A DNA stretch of 16,566 bases, taken from NCBI GenBank assembly GCA_964443875.1, contig CAYUET010000046.1:1-16566 (forward strand). Direction: 5' to 3'. The notes below the pieces were generated by a model. It had not been told where the DNA came from. It worked only from the letters and a program-made list of their open reading frames with translations, and searched no databases. A program made the position numbers and the translations under genes. Origin of the DNA: CAYUET01 sp964443875. Lineage in GTDB: Bacteria; Auribacterota; JAFGBW01. Positions 13,885 to 16,566 of this stretch are shown here, one piece after another. Position 1 is the first letter of the stretch; each line of letters starts with the position of its first letter.

Positions 13885-15312
13885 TTAAATATTCTCCTGT
13901 GTTAATGCGAAAGAAGGGTTAATATCTTTTATTTTTTCCGATTTTTTTATTCCCCCACGGAAAATTATTTCCAGTGTATTTAATAAAATAAAAAAGTCAA
14001 AAAATATGTTCATGTGTTTGATATAATAAAGGTCGTATTCAAGTTTATGTCTGGAATCTTTAATCGTATTTCCATAGGGATAATTAACTTGCGCCCAACC
14101 CGTGAGGCCAGGCTGAACAAGGAGCCTTTCATTAAAAAATGGGATTTTTTGGGTAAGAGTCTGAATGAATTCCGGACGTTCGGGCCTTGGGCCAATAAAG
14201 GACATATCCCCCTGCAATACATTAAACAACTGAGGGAGCTCATCAATGCGGTATTTTCTCAATATCCGGCCGACACGGGATACTCGAGGATCATTATCTT
14301 TTGACCATTCTGCTCCATGGGATTCAGCGTTGGTTCCCATGGTGCGGAGTTTAATGAGTGTAAAGGGGCGGTCAAAACGTCCCATTCTTGTCTGATAATA
14401 AAATACAGGACTTCCTGATAATAGCCTGACAGCGAGCATCCCCATGAGAAGGAGGGGGCCTAAAATTAAAATGCCTGCAATGGAGATTACGACATCAAAA
14501 GTTCTTTTCATTTTGCGGATATAATTGAGGTTGGGGGCAGTGCTGGCATTCATAAACCATTCGGGAGTGATAAGGCTTACCGGGCAAAAATGGTAGAGTT
14601 CTTCATAAACCCCGATGATGGGCATGATAATGATGCCGATATAGCGAAGCTGGCAGAAATCCCTGTGCAGTTCATGGTTCAGGTTGATACGGTTGGAGCA
14701 TAGAACACGTTTGATATTTTCCCTCTGGCAGATTTTTAATATTTGTTTGACGGATCCCAAAATTTTAAAATTATTTTTAATCTGATAGCCCTCATAAATA
14801 ATGACTCCGGAGAATTTGAGCGATTTAAACCGGATTTTAAGAAGGTTGTTCAGGTCGGCTTCATCTTCCACGGAGCCTATGATCATGGTGAATTGCTCTG
14901 AATTGAATTTATACCAGAAATTCATACAGAAATGGTGAATCAGCACAGCAATGTAGCTTAAAATGACACCCAGCAGCATTACACCTCTGCCCATGACTGT
15001 AATTATGGTTATATAATAAACCCCCATCATGACAATTGAGGAAATTATATGAAGGAACAGAAGGATCAGGGCATCCTTAAGATATTCTTTTCTTCTTTGA
15101 ATGTTATAAAAATCACAGATATAGATGCCGCACGCAAAAACAATGGAACCTACCAAAATTCCGAACCAGTAAATTTTTAATATATCATACCAGTCGGAGT
15201 TAAAACGAAGATATAAAGCGACGATGAAAAAGATGTTAAATAACAAAATATCTATAATTAAACGAACTAAGACCTGAATCCAGTACTTATTTTGAGAAGA
15301 ATATAAAAACAT
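13885..15312 (-). CDS. Exopolysaccharide polyprenyl glycosylphosphotransferase (WbaP/WcaJ family)
   Basis: Transfers a sugar 1-phosphate to undecaprenyl phosphate, the priming step of polysaccharide repeat-unit assembly. The 475-aa protein has four N-terminal membrane segments (about 12-34, 47-66, 83-105, 110-128), a central CoA-binding-like domain (about 140-235), a fifth hydrophobic segment (272-298) and the catalytic domain. Family motifs are KRTFDVVISIAG (269-280), QTRMGR with KLRTM, YRIDELPQLFNVLQGDMSFIGP (354-375), GPRPERPEF (374-382) and QPGLTGWAQV. The sugar (glucose, galactose or an amino sugar) cannot be told from sequence. It is the first gene of the leftward operon; the ribosome binding site is not obvious. 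The next gene starts seven bases later. Confidence 0.94.
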   Translation of the reverse strand: MFLYSSQNKYWIQVLVRLIIDILLFNIFFIVALYLRFNSDWYDILKIYWFGILVGSIVFACGIYICDFYNIQRRKEYLKDALILLFLHIISSIVMMGVYYITIITVMGRGVMLLGVILSYIAVLIHHFCMNFWYKFNSEQFTMIIGSVEDEADLNNLLKIRFKSLKFSGVIIYEGYQIKNNFKILGSVKQILKICQRENIKRVLCSNRINLNHELHRDFCQLRYIGIIIMPIIGVYEELYHFCPVSLITPEWFMNASTAPNLNYIRKMKRTFDVVISIAGILILGPLLLMGMLAVRLLSGSPVFYYQTRMGRFDRPFTLIKLRTMGTNAESHGAEWSKDNDPRVSRVGRILRKYRIDELPQLFNVLQGDMSFIGPRPERPEFIQTLTQKIPFFNERLLVQPGLTGWAQVNYPYGNTIKDSRHKLEYDLYYIKHMNIFFDFFILLNTLEIIFRGGIKKSEKIKDINPSFALTQENI

Positions 15313-15403
15313 ATTTTAATATAACCGGAATAAAGGCTTTTGCAAATATATTTTTAGATTATAACCCGGATCTGTTATAAATTCCTGTTTACATTTTGTG
15401 TTT

Positions 15404-15474
15404 ATTATACTAAGCAAGTAATGAATTTTGATCGAATGATTTCATTGTAATTAAGAGCTGTCTTGATCAAATGA
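15404..15474 (-). promoter_or_regulatory. Candidate EPS operon promoter with two direct repeat boxes
   Basis: Minus-strand TATAAT at 15404-15409 lies about 90 bases before the phosphotransferase start. No canonical -35 exists; instead the -35 position is overlapped by the box TCATTCGATCAA (15428-15439), and a second copy TCATTTGATCAA lies at 15463-15474. Another minus-strand TATAAT is at 15358-15363. Recurrent boxes over a missing -35 suggest activator control, as an inference. The remaining intergenic bases 15313-15594 show no gene. Confidence 0.4.
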
Positions 15475-15594
15475 ATGGCAGTTGCCTTATACGGTTTTGC
15501 ATTTTGTTGTAATGTTTAGCAGATTTTTGGGATATACAGAACTGCATTATTAAGTTAATCAATAAAATATTTGAGCAGGGATACTGTAAAAAAT

Positions 15595-16182
15595 ATGCGG
15601 AAATTTTTTAAAGCCTGCAGGGATTCCATATCCACAGGGATTAAACAGCCCAGGGTTATACTTCCGTTTCTGCTTCTTGCTCTTCTTGAGGGCCTTTTTT
15701 TATATCTTTTATTTTTGTTTCCCCAGGATCCCGTATCCAAAGTGCTGGCCCCGCCGATCCGTAAATTTTTTGGTGAGAAATTTCTTCATTATCCTATGAA
15801 TTTTCTGATATTGCCCCAGTTGTTTCATTATGTCTCCATTCTACTCATTTTTTTCCCGGGAATTCTCCTGAATGCGATGGTCATCAGTTTTCTCGGAGAT
15901 GCAGTTTACGGTACAAAACGCTCTTTAGGTATTCATATCAAATTTTGCTTCCAAAAAATCATACCCATTACCCTGTTCTGGATTATTTCTTTTTATACGG
16001 ATAAATGTACCTATTCCTTATCACACAATTATCTTCATGAGCTCAATATTCCTGAGAAGTATTCTATTTCAGGGAGTTATTTTTTTAGTTTCATGGTTCA
16101 ACTTTTGTTTCTCTACGCACTGCCGTTAATACTTCTTGACCAAAGAAAGTTTTTTTGTTTTTCCAGTTTAGTAAATCATTAG
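15595..16182 (+). pseudogene. Multi-pass membrane protein, probably the N-terminal part of a split gene
   Basis: About 195 aa from the ATG at 15595 (TTG at 15571 is possible but has no ribosome binding site; AGGG at 15577-15580 is a weak site for the ATG). Hydrophobic segments lie around residues 20-38, 65-90, 118-132 and 155-175, after a basic start. I do not recognise a named family; the layout resembles DUF4013-like membrane proteins. It stops just after the conserved-looking ALPLILLDQRKFF, where such proteins usually go on into another amphipathic helix and two membrane segments. Adding one T in the T-run at 16150-16156 would continue the frame into SKSLVIKREIIK. The matching end seems to be the next ORF. 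It may be a true short protein or a recently broken gene. Confidence 0.55.
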
Positions 16183-16215
16183 TTATTAAACGCGAAATCA
16201 TAAAATAAAGTTTCC

Positions 16216-16314
16216 TTATGGTTTAAAATCAAGGTAATTTTTGCATATTTATGGTCAAAAATCAAGTATGTTTTGTAATTTAATGGTTAAAATTCAAGGT
16301 AATTTTAAAATTTT
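16216..16314 (+). repeat. About three imperfect 32-bp tandem repeats
   Basis: Units begin with ATGG at 16218, 16251 and 16283, with a fourth ATGG at 16315, so the periods are 33, 32 and 32. The shared core is ATGGTTAAAA-TCAAGGTAATTTT with scattered changes; the first and third units are most alike and the second diverges after TCAAG. The repeats lie exactly where the membrane-protein reading frame is broken. Confidence 0.75.
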
Positions 16315-16543
16315 ATGGAAATTATTATTTCCCACATTGATTTTATTTTTTGCAGCAGCCTGCCTGTTTTTTCCTGTTTTTTATCTGAAGATAAAAACTC
16401 CTGTTTATATGGGGCGTTTTTTCCCTGAAGTGGTTCTTTTTATCTTATCTTTTGAAATTATAACCATTTTTTTTCTCAATTATTTCGTAACAGCCATTTC
16501 AACTCACCTGTTTTTGAATGAGAGAAGCGGAATTCATAAATAA
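16283..16543 (+). pseudogene. Membrane protein C-terminal fragment or small membrane protein
   Basis: The frame is open from a TTG at 16241; usable ATGs are at 16268 and 16283, and the last lies in the third tandem repeat. The product has a basic start (VKIQGNFKILWKL) and two hydrophobic segments (LLFPTLILFFAAACLFFPVFYL and VVLFILSFEIITIFFLNYFVTAI), ending in NERSGIHK. This is the expected continuation of the preceding ORF but in another frame. The stop overlaps a following ATG (TAATG), so the region still looks like part of a translated operon. No clear ribosome binding site precedes any start. If not a fragment, it would be an about 86-aa membrane protein of unknown role. Confidence 0.5.
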
Positions 16544-16566
16544 TGAAGATGAAATTTATTTTTATA
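16543..16566 (+). CDS. Start of a following gene (3' partial)
   Basis: An ATG at 16543 overlaps the preceding stop (TAATG) and opens MKMKFIFI up to the window end. A basic, then hydrophobic start suggests a signal peptide or membrane anchor. AGAAG-like purines lie upstream but no strong ribosome binding site. Only eight codons are visible, so nothing more can be said. Confidence 0.45.

Noticed and set aside
15313..15594. Sigma-54 promoter upstream of the EPS operon
   Set aside because: No TGGC-N7-TTGC type element was found on the minus strand; only TATAAT-like -10 elements are visible.
16216..16314. CRISPR array
   Set aside because: The units are contiguous imperfect tandem repeats with no unique spacers, and no cas genes are present.

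Overview
The window (about 42% GC by eye) looks like a piece of a Gram-negative, probably anaerobic, uncultivated bacterium. The evidence is a Wza-type polysaccharide exporter, a heptose-bisphosphate phosphatase (GmhB), a PyrK-type dihydroorotate dehydrogenase electron-transfer subunit, many signal-anchored or exported proteins, and mostly AAGGAGA-like ribosome binding sites. A run of ten Ns at 5134-5143 with an aberrant flank suggests a scaffolded draft or metagenome assembly. I cannot assign a phylum from sequence alone.

Left part (1-9226, all + strand): tightly packed housekeeping genes. pyrK (5' end outside the window) overlaps pyrF and is followed by the GTPase ychF, a cytoplasmic Ser/Thr protein kinase and a DUF1015 protein. 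After a 160-bp structured gap come gmhB (broken only by the assembly gap), a type I phosphomannose-isomerase-like protein, aroB (TTG start) and a membrane-anchored TPR protein. These cover pyrimidine, nucleotide-sugar or LPS, and shikimate metabolism.

Middle (9227-11157): an exported coiled-coil protein with its own promoter; a tRNA-Cys(GCA) on the opposite strand with a recognisable promoter; a possible 20-codon ORF whose stop overlaps the GTG start of a stand-alone response regulator; a strong terminator; then an ssrA tmRNA gene with its own promoter. The tmRNA is the most interesting item. Its reading frame encodes an unusually long 25-residue tag with a Pro-Met-rich end (…PMALPMAA), supported by a visible PK1 pseudoknot just upstream of the resume codon.

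Right part (11158-15312, all - strand): a capsule or exopolysaccharide assembly operon transcribed leftward. It holds a polyprenyl-phosphate glycosylphosphotransferase (priming), a Wza-like exporter, a Wzz/GumC-like chain-length protein and a separate BY-kinase ATPase that lacks a tyrosine-rich tail. No sugar-specific glycosyltransferase, flippase or polymerase is present in the window. At 15595-16566, on the + strand, there is a multi-pass membrane protein that appears split into two reading frames around about three imperfect 32-bp tandem repeats, followed by the first codons of another gene.
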